DNA from: Stenotrophomonas sp. PS02289
GTDB lineage: Bacteria; Pseudomonadota; Gammaproteobacteria; Xanthomonadales; Xanthomonadaceae
Assembly: GCF_029960115.1 (NCBI RefSeq)
Contig: NZ_JASCOZ010000013.1
Location: 1 to 48,151 of the forward strand
Reading direction: 5' to 3'
Length of the DNA stretch: 48,151 bases
In this document: piece by piece, positions 1 to 7,603 of the stretch
How positions within the stretch are numbered: position 1 is the first letter of the stretch
Layout: each line of letters begins with the position of its first letter
Notes under the pieces: generated by a model
Told to the model about the DNA's origin: nothing
Database searches by the model: none
Seen by the model: the letters and a program-made list of their open reading frames with translations, nothing else
Translations under genes and position numbers: made by a program

Positions 1-601
1 CGGCCACGCTGCGCGCGGCCTGCTGGTTGCGGGTGGCGCTGGAGCGACGCGCGGCCGTGGCGGCCGCCGGCACCGCAGCCACCGCAAGGGCGGCATCGGC
101 CACTGCGGCGGCCTGGGACGGCGCTACGGGAGTGGGCACCGCCGGCGGCGGCAGTTCCGCTTGGCTGGCGAACACGGGCGTGGCCGGCGCATCGGTAGCC
201 TGATCCGGCAGCTGCTCGCGGGTCATGAACAGCGCCACCGCCGCCACCGATGCTGCCAGGGCGGCGCTGCCGCCCCAGCGAAGCAGACCGCGGCGCTGAC
301 GCGGGGCCTGCGCGGGGACGACCTGCGGAGCCGGTTCAGCCGCCACGGCGGCCTGCACCCGAGCCGCGAAATCGACCGGAGCCGGCGCGCACGCCTGCCC
401 GCGCAGCACATCGCCCAGCAGCTGCCAGCGCTCGTGACACCCGGCCAGGGCATCGTCGTGCTCCAGCCGGCGCAGCATGAAGCGGGCCTCGTCGGCCGTC
501 AGCTCGCCGTCGATCAGCGCCGACAGCTGCTGGCGGTGATGGGCATCGAATTTTTCCGGCACGTGGCCGGTGGAATCAGCATTGGGATTTTCGTGGTTCA
601 T
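1..601 (-). CDS. rseA: RseA/MucA-type anti-sigma factor (partial, C-terminus outside the window)
   Basis: Inner-membrane anti-sigma factor that would hold RpoE inactive until envelope stress triggers its proteolysis. The reading frame starts at ATG 601 and stays open to base 1, so only about 200 residues are present. Residues 20-65 resemble the RseA N-terminal domain (QQLSALIDGELTADEA, then an ERWQLLGDVLRG segment). Residues about 106-126 form a single hydrophobic helix, and an Ala/Pro-rich, presumably periplasmic, stretch follows. The ATG overlaps the rpoE stop codon in an ATGA junction, so the two are probably translationally coupled. The periplasmic RseB-binding part cannot be judged because it lies outside the window. 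Confidence 0.85.
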   Translation of the reverse strand, partial: MNHENPNADSTGHVPEKFDAHHRQQLSALIDGELTADEARFMLRRLEHDDALAGCHERWQLLGDVLRGQACAPAPVDFAARVQAAVAAEPAPQVVPAQAPRQRRGLLRWGGSAALAASVAAVALFMTREQLPDQATDAPATPVFASQAELPPPAVPTPVAPSQAAAVADAALAVAAVPAAATAARRSSATRNQQAARSVA

Positions 602-1218
602 ACGCGGCTCTTCTCGCGGGTGGCGCTGCCCACATCCAGCAGCGGCCGAAGTTCGGTGTCGATCGCCTCACGGGCGCGGAAGATCCGCGACCGCACGGTG
701 CCGATCGGGCACCCCATCTTCTGCGCGATTTCCTCGTAGCTCAGGCCATCCACCTCGCGCAGGGTGATGGCAGAACGCAGTTCTTCCGGCAGCGCCGAGA
801 CCGCCTTCATCACCGTGTTTTCCAGTTCCTGGCGCATCAGCTCACGCTCGGGCGTGTCGGTGTCGCGCAGGCGGGTGCCGCTGTCGAACTGCTCGGCGTC
901 ACCGATGTCGATGTCGTCGGTGGGCGGGCGGCGGTTGTGGGCGGCAAGGTGATTCTTGGCAGTATTCACGGCGATCCTGTGCAACCAGGTATAAAACTGG
1001 GCGTCGCCGCGGAAACTGTTGATCGCGCGGTAAGCGCGGACAAAGGTGTCCTGGGCCACGTCCTGACATTCACTCCAGTCGGCGATGTAGCGCCCGATCA
1101 GCGCGACGATCCGGTGCTGGTACTTGCGCACCAGTACATCGAACGCCGCGCTCTCGCCGCGCTGCACACGCCGGACCAGTTCCAGATCCAGCTCCTGTGG
1201 TGTTTCAACCTCGGCCAT
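598..1218 (-). CDS. rpoE: RNA polymerase sigma factor RpoE (ECF sigma-24)
   Basis: ECF sigma factor of 206 residues that directs RNA polymerase to envelope-stress promoters. Sigma region 2 covers about residues 22-90 (DVLVRKYQHRI, CQDVAQDTFVRAYRAI, FYTWLHRIAVNTAKNHL). Region 4 covers about 135-190 (LPEELRSAITLREVDGLSYEEIAQ, GCPIGTVRSRIFRAR). I chose ATG 1218 because the protein then begins MAEVETPQELDLELV like other RpoE proteins; an upstream in-frame extension to 1347 is unlike the family. It overlaps the downstream anti-sigma gene by 4 bases. A sigma-E-like promoter lies about 40 bases upstream, which fits the usual autoregulation. Confidence 0.95.
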   Translation of the reverse strand: MAEVETPQELDLELVRRVQRGESAAFDVLVRKYQHRIVALIGRYIADWSECQDVAQDTFVRAYRAINSFRGDAQFYTWLHRIAVNTAKNHLAAHNRRPPTDDIDIGDAEQFDSGTRLRDTDTPERELMRQELENTVMKAVSALPEELRSAITLREVDGLSYEEIAQKMGCPIGTVRSRIFRAREAIDTELRPLLDVGSATREKSRV

Positions 1219-1258
1219 GCTGGGCCGCACTCCTGTCAGCCCAACCGACGTCGGGCAA

Positions 1259-1285
1259 TGAGACTGCCAATCCCGGGAAAAGTTC
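1259..1285 (-). promoter_or_regulatory. Candidate sigma-E promoter of rpoE-rseA
   Basis: On the minus strand GAACTT (1285-1280), a 16-base spacer and TCTCA (1263-1259) resemble the RpoE consensus (GGAACTT, 16-17 bases, TCTGA). The predicted transcription start is about 35 bases before the rpoE ATG. Positive autoregulation is the usual arrangement for rpoE but is inferred here. Confidence 0.5.
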
Positions 1286-1455
1286 AGCGCTCCGTGAGGA
1301 ATGCCGTACCAGCTTTTAACCACCGTTCCGTTAAGGTTTCCGCTCACGGTCGTGAACGGTCGTTGCGGATACCCCAGCTATAGGGATTTGACGGGGAGGA
1401 AACAACCTCTGGATCATAGCCCCCTTCTCCATACACAACCGGATGGAACGTCCCC

Positions 1456-3519
1456 ATGCTCTCAGGCTTCGATGGGCTCCGCTTCTCGCATTGGCACCCA
1501 CAGATCCGTGACGATGGTGTCGTGGTGCTCAGCCTTGACCGCCAGGACAGCAGCGTCAACGCCATGTCCCAGGACGTCCTGCTGGAACTGGGCGACCTGG
1601 TGGAGCGACTGGCGCTGGACCCGCCCAAGGCGGTCGTGGTGCAGTCGATCAAGCCGGCCGGGTTCATTGCCGGGGCGGACCTGAAGGAATTCCAGGAGTT
1701 CGACCGGCGCGGCACCGTCAATGACGCGATCCGCCGTGGTCAGACCGTCTACCAGAAGCTGTCGGAGCTGCCCTGCCCGACCGTGGCGGCCATCCACGGC
1801 CACTGCCTGGGCGGCGGCACCGAGCTGGCCCTGGCCTGCCGTTACCGGGTGGCCTCCAACGATGCCTCCACCCGCATTGGCCTGCCCGAAACCCAGCTGG
1901 GCATCTTCCCCGGCTGGGGCGGCAGCGCGCGACTTCCTCAACTGGTAGGCGCACCCGCCGCGATGGATCTGATGCTGACCGGCCGCACGTTGTCCGCCTC
2001 GGCCGCCCGCAGCATCGGCTTGGTCGACAAGGTGGTGGCACCGGCGGTGCTGCTGGATACCGCCGTAGCGCTGGGCCTGTCCGGCACGACCCGCCCGTTC
2101 AAGCAGCGCGCCACGGCGTGGGCCACCAACACCTGGCTGGCGCGCAAGCTGCTGGCCCCGCAGATGGCCAAGCAGGTCGCACGCAAGGCCAAGAAGGACC
2201 ACTACCCGGCTCCGTATGCGCTGATCAACACCTGGGCGCGTACCGGTGGCAGCCCGATCCAGACGCGCCTGGACGCCGAGCGCCGCGCCGTGGTCAAGCT
2301 CGCCGGTACCCCGACCGCGCGCAATCTGATCCGGATCTTCTTCCTGACCGAACGACTGAAAGCGCTGGGCGGCAAGGACCATGGCATCCGCCACGTCCAC
2401 GTGGTCGGCGCGGGCGTGATGGGCGGCGATATTGCCGCTTGGTCCGCTTACAAGGGGTTCGAGGTCACCTTGCAGGATCGCGAGCAGCGTTTCATCGACC
2501 CGGCGATGGAGCGCGCACAGGCGCTGTTCGCCAAGAAGATCAAGGACGAAAGCAAGCGGCCGGCAGTCGCGGCACGGCTGAAAGCCGACCTCGCCGGCGA
2601 CGGTGTGGCGCAGGCGGATCTGGTCATTGAAGCCATCATTGAGAATCCCGAGGCCAAGCGTGCGCTGTATCAGACCCTGGAGCCGAAGATGAAAGCGGAC
2701 GCGCTGCTGACCACCAACACCTCGTCCATCCCGCTGGTGGAGCTGCGCGACCATATCCAGCGACCGGCGCAGTTCGCCGGCCTGCACTATTTCAACCCGG
2801 TGGCACAGATGCCGCTGGTGGAGATCATCCACCACGACGGCATGGACCCGCAGACCGAGCAGCGTCTGGCCGGCTTCTGCAAGGCGCTGGGCAAGTTCCC
2901 GGTGCCGGTGGCCGGCACGCCGGGCTTCCTGGTCAACCGCGTGCTGTTCCCTTACATGCTCGAAGCCGCCACGGCCTACGCCGAGGGCGTGCCCGGACCG
3001 GTGATCGACAAGGCAGCGGTCAAGTTCGGCATGCCGATGGGGCCGATCGAACTGCTCGATACGGTCGGCCTGGACGTGGCGGCCGGCGTCGGCCATGAGC
3101 TGGCTCCGTTCCTCGGCCTGCAGATTCCAGCAGCGCTGCAGACGGTCGACCCGGGCAAGCGCGGCAAGAAGGATGGCCAGGGCATCTACAAGTGGGAGAA
3201 CGGCCGTGCGCAGAAGCCCGACGTGCCGGCCAACTACCAGGCACCGGCCGATCTGGAAGATCGCCTGATCCTGCCCCTGCTCAATGAAGCCGTCGCCTGC
3301 CTGCACGAGGGCGTGGTGGCCGATGCCGACCTCCTGGATGCGGGGGTCATCTTCGGCACCGGCTTTGCGCCGTTCCGCGGCGGCCCGATCCAGCACATCC
3401 GCGCGACCGGTGCCGATGCGCTGGTGGAACGACTGAAGCTGCTGCAGCAGCGCCATGGCGACCGCTTCGCGCCGCGACCGGGCTGGGATTCGCCGGTATT
3501 GCGCGAACCGGTGATCTGA
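1456..3519 (+). CDS. FadB/FadJ-type trifunctional beta-oxidation enzyme (enoyl-CoA hydratase / 3-hydroxyacyl-CoA dehydrogenase)
   Basis: 687-residue multifunctional alpha subunit of fatty-acid beta-oxidation: an N-terminal crotonase domain hydrates enoyl-CoA and a C-terminal domain oxidises 3-hydroxyacyl-CoA with NAD. Crotonase landmarks are the oxyanion segment AGADLKEFQ, GGGTEL with E123, and GLPETQLGIFPGWGG with E145, matching the two catalytic glutamates of FadB. The NAD-binding Rossmann motif GAGVMG is at 318-323. The dehydrogenase signature HYFNPVAQMPLVEII supplies H444 and E456. E. coli FadB is 729 and FadJ 714 residues, so this is full length. No thiolase (FadA/FadI) gene is adjacent, so its partner must be elsewhere. 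No strong Shine-Dalgarno precedes ATG 1456. A terminator hairpin follows. Confidence 0.93.
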   Translation: MLSGFDGLRFSHWHPQIRDDGVVVLSLDRQDSSVNAMSQDVLLELGDLVERLALDPPKAVVVQSIKPAGFIAGADLKEFQEFDRRGTVNDAIRRGQTVYQKLSELPCPTVAAIHGHCLGGGTELALACRYRVASNDASTRIGLPETQLGIFPGWGGSARLPQLVGAPAAMDLMLTGRTLSASAARSIGLVDKVVAPAVLLDTAVALGLSGTTRPFKQRATAWATNTWLARKLLAPQMAKQVARKAKKDHYPAPYALINTWARTGGSPIQTRLDAERRAVVKLAGTPTARNLIRIFFLTERLKALGGKDHGIRHVHVVGAGVMGGDIAAWSAYKGFEVTLQDREQRFIDPAMERAQALFAKKIKDESKRPAVAARLKADLAGDGVAQADLVIEAIIENPEAKRALYQTLEPKMKADALLTTNTSSIPLVELRDHIQRPAQFAGLHYFNPVAQMPLVEIIHHDGMDPQTEQRLAGFCKALGKFPVPVAGTPGFLVNRVLFPYMLEAATAYAEGVPGPVIDKAAVKFGMPMGPIELLDTVGLDVAAGVGHELAPFLGLQIPAALQTVDPGKRGKKDGQGIYKWENGRAQKPDVPANYQAPADLEDRLILPLLNEAVACLHEGVVADADLLDAGVIFGTGFAPFRGGPIQHIRATGADALVERLKLLQQRHGDRFAPRPGWDSPVLREPVI

Positions 3520-3541
3520 TCGTCCGCACCGTGCCTTCAAC

Positions 3542-3566
3542 GACGCCGCCGCAAGGCGGCGTCTTT
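3542..3566 (+). terminator. Rho-independent terminator after the beta-oxidation gene
   Basis: A 9-bp stem (gacgccgcc / ggcggcgtc) closes a gcaa tetraloop and is followed by ttt. It lies 22 bases after the stop codon at 3519. Confidence 0.75.
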
Positions 3567-3723
3567 GTGTGTGTGTCGCATTCCCCTACGCGCTATCGAT
3601 CAGCTTTCGGTCAACACGTTGTGGCGTTCACTGATAACTCCGGCATCGCCCGCTGCCTACCCTCGATCCTGTCGCTGCTCACTTCATTGCAACGACACTT
3701 TCTCTCCAACTATCGAGACACGC

Positions 3724-3993
3724 ATGAACAAGATCTTTGCAGGCGTACTGCTGGCCGGCGCAGCACTGGCACCGATGCTGGCATCAGCCGACACCATCGG
3801 CCCGGTGGTCGACACCTTCGAGGGCAAGGGCTACGGCCCGACTCTGGAGGCCGCCCACCAGTCGGCGCAGCGCGATGCCCACCACAAGGCCGCCGCCGCC
3901 GGCTTCGGCCGCTGCGTGGAACAGTTCGTCAACGCCCAGCATGACGGCTCGCTCTACTACGTCATTTCGGTGCAGGAGTGCGTCGCCCTGTAA
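3724..3993 (+). CDS. Small exported protein of unknown function
   Basis: 89 residues. The first 22 form a clear Sec signal peptide (MNKIFAGVLLAGAALAPMLASA, cleavage before DT). The mature part of about 67 residues contains EGKGYGPTLEAAHQSAQRDA, a His-rich DAHHKAAA segment, and two cysteines (in GRCVEQF and VQECVAL) that could form a disulfide. ATG 3724 was chosen because it begins the signal peptide. I recognise no family. It is flanked by terminators on both sides and is therefore probably a single-gene unit. Confidence 0.75.
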   Translation: MNKIFAGVLLAGAALAPMLASADTIGPVVDTFEGKGYGPTLEAAHQSAQRDAHHKAAAAGFGRCVEQFVNAQHDGSLYYVISVQECVAL

Positions 3994-4017
3994 CCGACAC
4001 ATCGCGGCATCACGCGA

Positions 4018-4044
4018 GAACCTGCCGGTCTGACCGGCAGGTTC
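4018..4044 (+). terminator. Terminator-like hairpin after the small exported protein
   Basis: A 12-bp perfect stem (gaacctgccggt / accggcaggttc) with a ctg loop, 24 bases after the stop. The following sequence (cgtgttcctg) is only weakly T-rich. Confidence 0.6.
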
Positions 4045-4146
4045 CGTGTTCCTGCCGCCGCAACAGGCTGTTGCCCGAATGGGGCATGCCGGTGCTGCCG
4101 GGTCGTGCCATGCTGACGTTCTGTCCACGCCAGCGAGAACGCCCGC

Positions 4147-5010
4147 ATGACCACCATCATCGCCCCGCGCGTCCACGATATCGGCGGCCTGGAAGTACGC
4201 CGCGCCGTCCCTACCTTGCAGGCACGCAGCGTAGGTCCGTTCGTCTTCGTCGACCAGATGGGTCCCGCCGTGCTTGCGCCGGGCACCGGCATCGACGTAC
4301 GTCCGCATCCGCACATCGGCCTGGCCACGGTGACCTTCCTGTGGTCCGGTGCCATCGGTCACCGTGACACGCTCGGCTCGGACCAGGTGATCCGCCCGGG
4401 CGACGTGAACTGGATGACTGCCGGCCGCGGCATTGCCCACTCCGAACGCACCCCGCCGGTGGAGCGCGAGCACGACCATCCGTTGCACGGAATGCAGACC
4501 TGGGTGGCGCTGCCGAAAAGCTTCGAGGAAACCGATCCGGCGTTCTACCACCACAGTGCGGCCACGTTGCCGCAGCAGCGCCGTGACGGGGTGTGGCTGC
4601 GTGTGATCGCCGGCCGCGCCTATGGCGAGGAATCCCCGGTGAAGGTGTTCGCCGACACCCTGAATGTGGCCGTCGACCTGGATCCAGGGGCCGAGCTGGA
4701 CCTGGACACCGGCCACGTCGAACGTGCCCTGTACATCCTGGAAGGCGAGGCCCAGCTGGACGGCGTGGATGTGCCGGCGCAGCACCTGATCCTGCCCGAG
4801 TTCAACGCGCGCGGACGGCTGCGTGCCAAGACCCCGGTCAAGGCGATGCTGCTCGGCGGCGAGCCGCTCGACGGTCCGCGCCATCTGTGGTGGAACTTCG
4901 TGTCCAGTTCCAAGGAACGCATCGAGCAGGCCAAGCATGATTGGGAAGCAGGTCGTTTCGGCACGATTCCCGGTGACGACAAAGAATTCATCCCGTTGCC
5001 CGTGGCGTAG
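4147..5010 (+). CDS. Pirin family protein (first of two in the window)
   Basis: 287-residue bicupin of the pirin family: small cytoplasmic iron-binding proteins, some with quercetinase activity, generally of unclear physiological role. The N-terminal cupin carries the metal ligands RPHPHIGLATVTF (two His), the GDVNWMTAGRGIAHSE segment (His and Glu) and the LHGMQTWVALP strand. The C-terminal cupin runs about 165-260. It differs clearly from the second pirin at 6557-7408, so this is not a recent duplication. No operon partner is evident. Confidence 0.9.
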   Translation: MTTIIAPRVHDIGGLEVRRAVPTLQARSVGPFVFVDQMGPAVLAPGTGIDVRPHPHIGLATVTFLWSGAIGHRDTLGSDQVIRPGDVNWMTAGRGIAHSERTPPVEREHDHPLHGMQTWVALPKSFEETDPAFYHHSAATLPQQRRDGVWLRVIAGRAYGEESPVKVFADTLNVAVDLDPGAELDLDTGHVERALYILEGEAQLDGVDVPAQHLILPEFNARGRLRAKTPVKAMLLGGEPLDGPRHLWWNFVSSSKERIEQAKHDWEAGRFGTIPGDDKEFIPLPVA

Positions 5011-5164
5011 AGCGGAGCTCTGCCCCGCTTCCACGTCCGATTTCACACGATTTCACAGGTTTCACGCCGTTCGTCGGCAGGCAACATCCGCTTCACCCCG
5101 ATGAACCGCGATTCAGCTACGGTCGCCACAGCCCGCCTCCCCCGGGCGTTCGTGGAGACATGCA

Positions 5165-5893
5165 ATGAACATGGCAAAGCGATTGGCGGCCGAGCTGCTC
5201 GGCACGTTCTGGCTGGTGCTGGGCGGTTGCGGCAGCGCCGTGCTGGCCGCGAAGTTTGGTGGTGAGGGCAATCCCCTGGGCATCGGGTTTGTCGGCGTGG
5301 CGTTGGCCTTTGGGCTGACCGTGCTGACCGGAGCCTATGCCTTCGGCCATGTGTCGGGTGCGCACTTCAACCCGGCGGTGACCGTGGGCCTGTGCGCCGG
5401 CGGGCGTTTTCCGGCCCGCGACGTGGTGCCCTACATCCTGGCCCAGGTGGTAGGCGGCTTTCTGGCGGCCTGCATCCTGCTGCATATCGCCAGCGGAGCC
5501 CCAGGTTTCGCGATCGACGGCAGCCAGGCCGGCGCGTTCGCCAGCAACGGCTATGGGCCCTTGTCGCCAGGCGGCTACAGCGTGGCCGCCGCCTTCCTCT
5601 GTGAAGTGGTACTGACCGCGATGTTTCTGGTGGTGATCATGGGAGCGACCCACGGCCGCGCCCCGGCAGGCTTCGCGCCCCTGGCCATAGGCCTGGCCCT
5701 GACCCTGATCCACCTGATCAGCATTCCGGTCACCAACACCTCGGTGAATCCCGCCCGCTCCACAGCGGTGGCGGTGTTCGCCGGCAGCGGCGCGTTGAGC
5801 CAGCTGTGGCTGTTCTGGGTGGCTCCGCTGCTGGGTGGGGTCATCGGCGGGATCGCCTACAAGTGGATCGGGGCCGAACCCCGCCCCGGCTGA
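5165..5893 (+). CDS. aqpZ: Aquaporin Z
   Basis: 242-residue inner-membrane water channel. It follows E. coli AqpZ almost residue by residue: [22 protein letters not shown] at the N-terminus, the first NPA box in [12 protein letters not shown], and the second in [16 protein letters not shown], whose Arg belongs to the water-selective filter. Six membrane helices and two half-helices are expected. ATG 5165 is preceded by GGAG at 5154-5157 with a 7-base gap; an ATG two codons downstream is an alternative. It stands alone between unrelated genes. The upstream region shows no confident promoter. Confidence 0.95.
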   Translation: MNMAKRLAAELLGTFWLVLGGCGSAVLAAKFGGEGNPLGIGFVGVALAFGLTVLTGAYAFGHVSGAHFNPAVTVGLCAGGRFPARDVVPYILAQVVGGFLAACILLHIASGAPGFAIDGSQAGAFASNGYGPLSPGGYSVAAAFLCEVVLTAMFLVVIMGATHGRAPAGFAPLAIGLALTLIHLISIPVTNTSVNPARSTAVAVFAGSGALSQLWLFWVAPLLGGVIGGIAYKWIGAEPRPG

Positions 5894-6043
5894 CCGTACG
5901 CCTAGCCGGATTCAGATACATTTGAAACAGTTATTTGAAGATTCGGTCACATTCCGTTAAGGTCAAAATCACCAGCCCGTCACGCGACCGGAGATTGGAC
6001 GCTCCCGTTCCGTGGCCCTGCCATTCGACTTCTTGGGGGAAGC

Positions 6044-6505
6044 ATGAACGTCCTGCGCGCTGTTGTATCGCTGTGTCTGTTGTTGAGTGCCACCGTGGCC
6101 TCGGCCCAGGCTACCGCCGAATGTCCCACCCTGCCTGCCGGAAGCGGCCTGCAGTGGAAAGAACAGGCCGAGAACAATTACCTCTCGTGCAAGGCGACCA
6201 CGACCGATGGCCGTGAGGTGTTGAGCCTGATGCTGACCCAACGCGACCCGGATATTCCGCTGTCCCGGCCACTGCGTCAGGAAAAAGGCAGCTTTGCAGG
6301 CGAAAGCATGTACTGGTATCTGCCCGATCTGGGTGGCCAGCAGCCGCCGGGCTACGCCGACCGGCGCATGACCATCGTCAAGCTGGACAAGAACAAGTAC
6401 GCGCAGATTGCGCTGTATCCCAGTGATTCGAAGGAACTGGGTTCGCTGCAGTCGCTGACCCAGGGCATGGCGCTGGGTTCGTCGACGGTGGCTTCCGAGC
6501 GTTGA
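6044..6505 (+). CDS. Exported protein of unknown function
   Basis: 153 residues with a Sec signal peptide (about 1-22, ending ATVASAQA). The mature part has two cysteines (AECPTLP and YLSCKATTTDG), a central YWYLPDLGGQQPPGYADRRM segment and a KLDKNKYAQIALYP strand. Codon use matches the core genes nearby. I recognise no family. The 150 bases upstream are relatively A+T-rich and probably carry its promoter, but no clear -35/-10 pair could be fixed. A GC-rich hairpin follows, shared with the convergent pirin gene. Confidence 0.75.
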   Translation: MNVLRAVVSLCLLLSATVASAQATAECPTLPAGSGLQWKEQAENNYLSCKATTTDGREVLSLMLTQRDPDIPLSRPLRQEKGSFAGESMYWYLPDLGGQQPPGYADRRMTIVKLDKNKYAQIALYPSDSKELGSLQSLTQGMALGSSTVASER

Positions 6506-6515
6506 TTCAATCCCA

Positions 6516-6536
6516 GGGCCGGCCAACGGCCGGCCC
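6516..6536. terminator. Bidirectional GC-rich hairpin between convergent genes
   Basis: A perfect 9-bp stem (gggccggcc / ggccggccc) with loop aac between the exported-protein gene and the minus-strand pirin gene. There is no T-tract. The core resembles the stem of GTAG-type palindromes elsewhere in the window, so it may be a REP relic acting as a terminator. Confidence 0.5.
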
Positions 6537-6556
6537 ACCGGATGCCTCCGCAGCCC

Positions 6557-7408
6557 TCAGAACCGGCCTTCCTGGAAATCCACGAACGCCTGCATGAGTT
6601 CCTGTCGCGTATTCATCACGAACGGACCGTGGCGCATGACCGGCTCACGCAGCGGCCGGCCTGCGACCACGATCAGGCGTGCACCATCAGTACCGGCCTG
6701 CAGCTGCAGTACTTCGCCGCCGCCCAGCACCGCCATCTGCTGCCGCTCGACCGGCCGTGCGTTGTCGCCCTGCCCGACCGTCACCGCTCCCTCGAACACA
6801 TAGGCGAACGCGTTATGCCCTTCCGGCAGCACGTACTCCCATGCCACACCCGGGGCCAGTTCGATGTCCAGGTAGACCGGATCGGTCGCCGGCTGCGTGA
6901 TCGGCCCGGCCGTCTCACCCACCTTTCCGGCAATCACCTTCACCTGCACCCCCGCCGCCGGCTGCACCACCGGAATGCGTTCGGGCGCGAACTCCTGGTA
7001 CTTCGGGTCGGTCATCTTCTCGCGCGCCGGCAGGTTCACCCACAGCTGGAAGCCGCGCATGCGCCCGGACTCCTGCTCGGGCATTTCCGAGTGCACCAGC
7101 CCACGCCCGGCGGTCATCCACTGCACGCTGCCCGGGGTCAGCAGGCCTTCGTTGCCGTGGTTGTCCTTGTGCCGCATGCGGCCGTCGAGCATGTAGGTCA
7201 CTGTCTCGAAGCCGCGATGCGGATGGCTGGGGAAGCCGGCGATGTAATCCTCGGCCTTGTCGGTACCGAACTCGTCCAGGAGCAGGAACGGGTCCAGGTC
7301 CGGCAGGTCGGGGCCACCGATGACCCGGGTCAGGCGCACGCCAGCCCCGTCAGAGGTGGGCATGCCACGAATGGTGCGCTGCACACGCACGGGGGTTGAG
7401 GCGCTCAT
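6557..7408 (-). CDS. Pirin family protein (second of two)
   Basis: 283-residue pirin bicupin. Metal-binding features in the N-terminal cupin are FPSHPHRGFETVTYML (two His), GSVQWMTAGRGLVHSE (His, Glu) and MRGFQLWVNLPA. The C-terminal cupin includes HNAFAYVFEGAVTVG. The start FLLLDEFGTDKAEDYIAGFP is typical of the larger, quercetinase-like pirin branch. It is divergent from cstA with a 195-base intergenic region that contains a 17-bp palindrome. Function beyond family membership is not inferable. Confidence 0.92.
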   Translation of the reverse strand: MSASTPVRVQRTIRGMPTSDGAGVRLTRVIGGPDLPDLDPFLLLDEFGTDKAEDYIAGFPSHPHRGFETVTYMLDGRMRHKDNHGNEGLLTPGSVQWMTAGRGLVHSEMPEQESGRMRGFQLWVNLPAREKMTDPKYQEFAPERIPVVQPAAGVQVKVIAGKVGETAGPITQPATDPVYLDIELAPGVAWEYVLPEGHNAFAYVFEGAVTVGQGDNARPVERQQMAVLGGGEVLQLQAGTDGARLIVVAGRPLREPVMRHGPFVMNTRQELMQAFVDFQEGRF

Positions 7409-7542
7409 GTTGACTCCATCGAAAGGTTACCCGGTACAAGATGGGCGCAGCCCCTGGAACCGCCAACGGCCACGTCCGCAACCCATTGTTCCAAACGCAA
7501 GGCCCATACGACCAAAGTACTAGCGGCAAGTCCCCGCGATTG

Positions 7543-7559
7543 CATTGACCCGGTCAATG
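7543..7559. promoter_or_regulatory. Perfect 17-bp palindrome upstream of cstA (candidate operator)
   Basis: CATTGACC-C-GGTCAATG lies 44 bases before the cstA ATG and also upstream of the divergent pirin gene. A symmetric site of this size is typical of a dimeric repressor or activator. It does not match the CRP/Clp consensus (TGTGA N6 TCACA), so the regulator is unknown. Confidence 0.45.
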
Positions 7560-7603
7560 ACTGCGCAGACTCTTAACACGCACTCCAGGGAGACGCACAT
7601 CTC

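Noticed and set aside
1462..3540. 692-codon open frame antisense to the beta-oxidation gene
   Set aside because: High-GC shadow frame; the translation is His/Gln/Arg-rich with no domain, while the plus-strand frame has full catalytic motifs.
5894..6043. Promoter TTGAAA/TTGAAG boxes before the exported protein at 6044
   Set aside because: Several overlapping TTGAA motifs but no -10 box at proper spacing.
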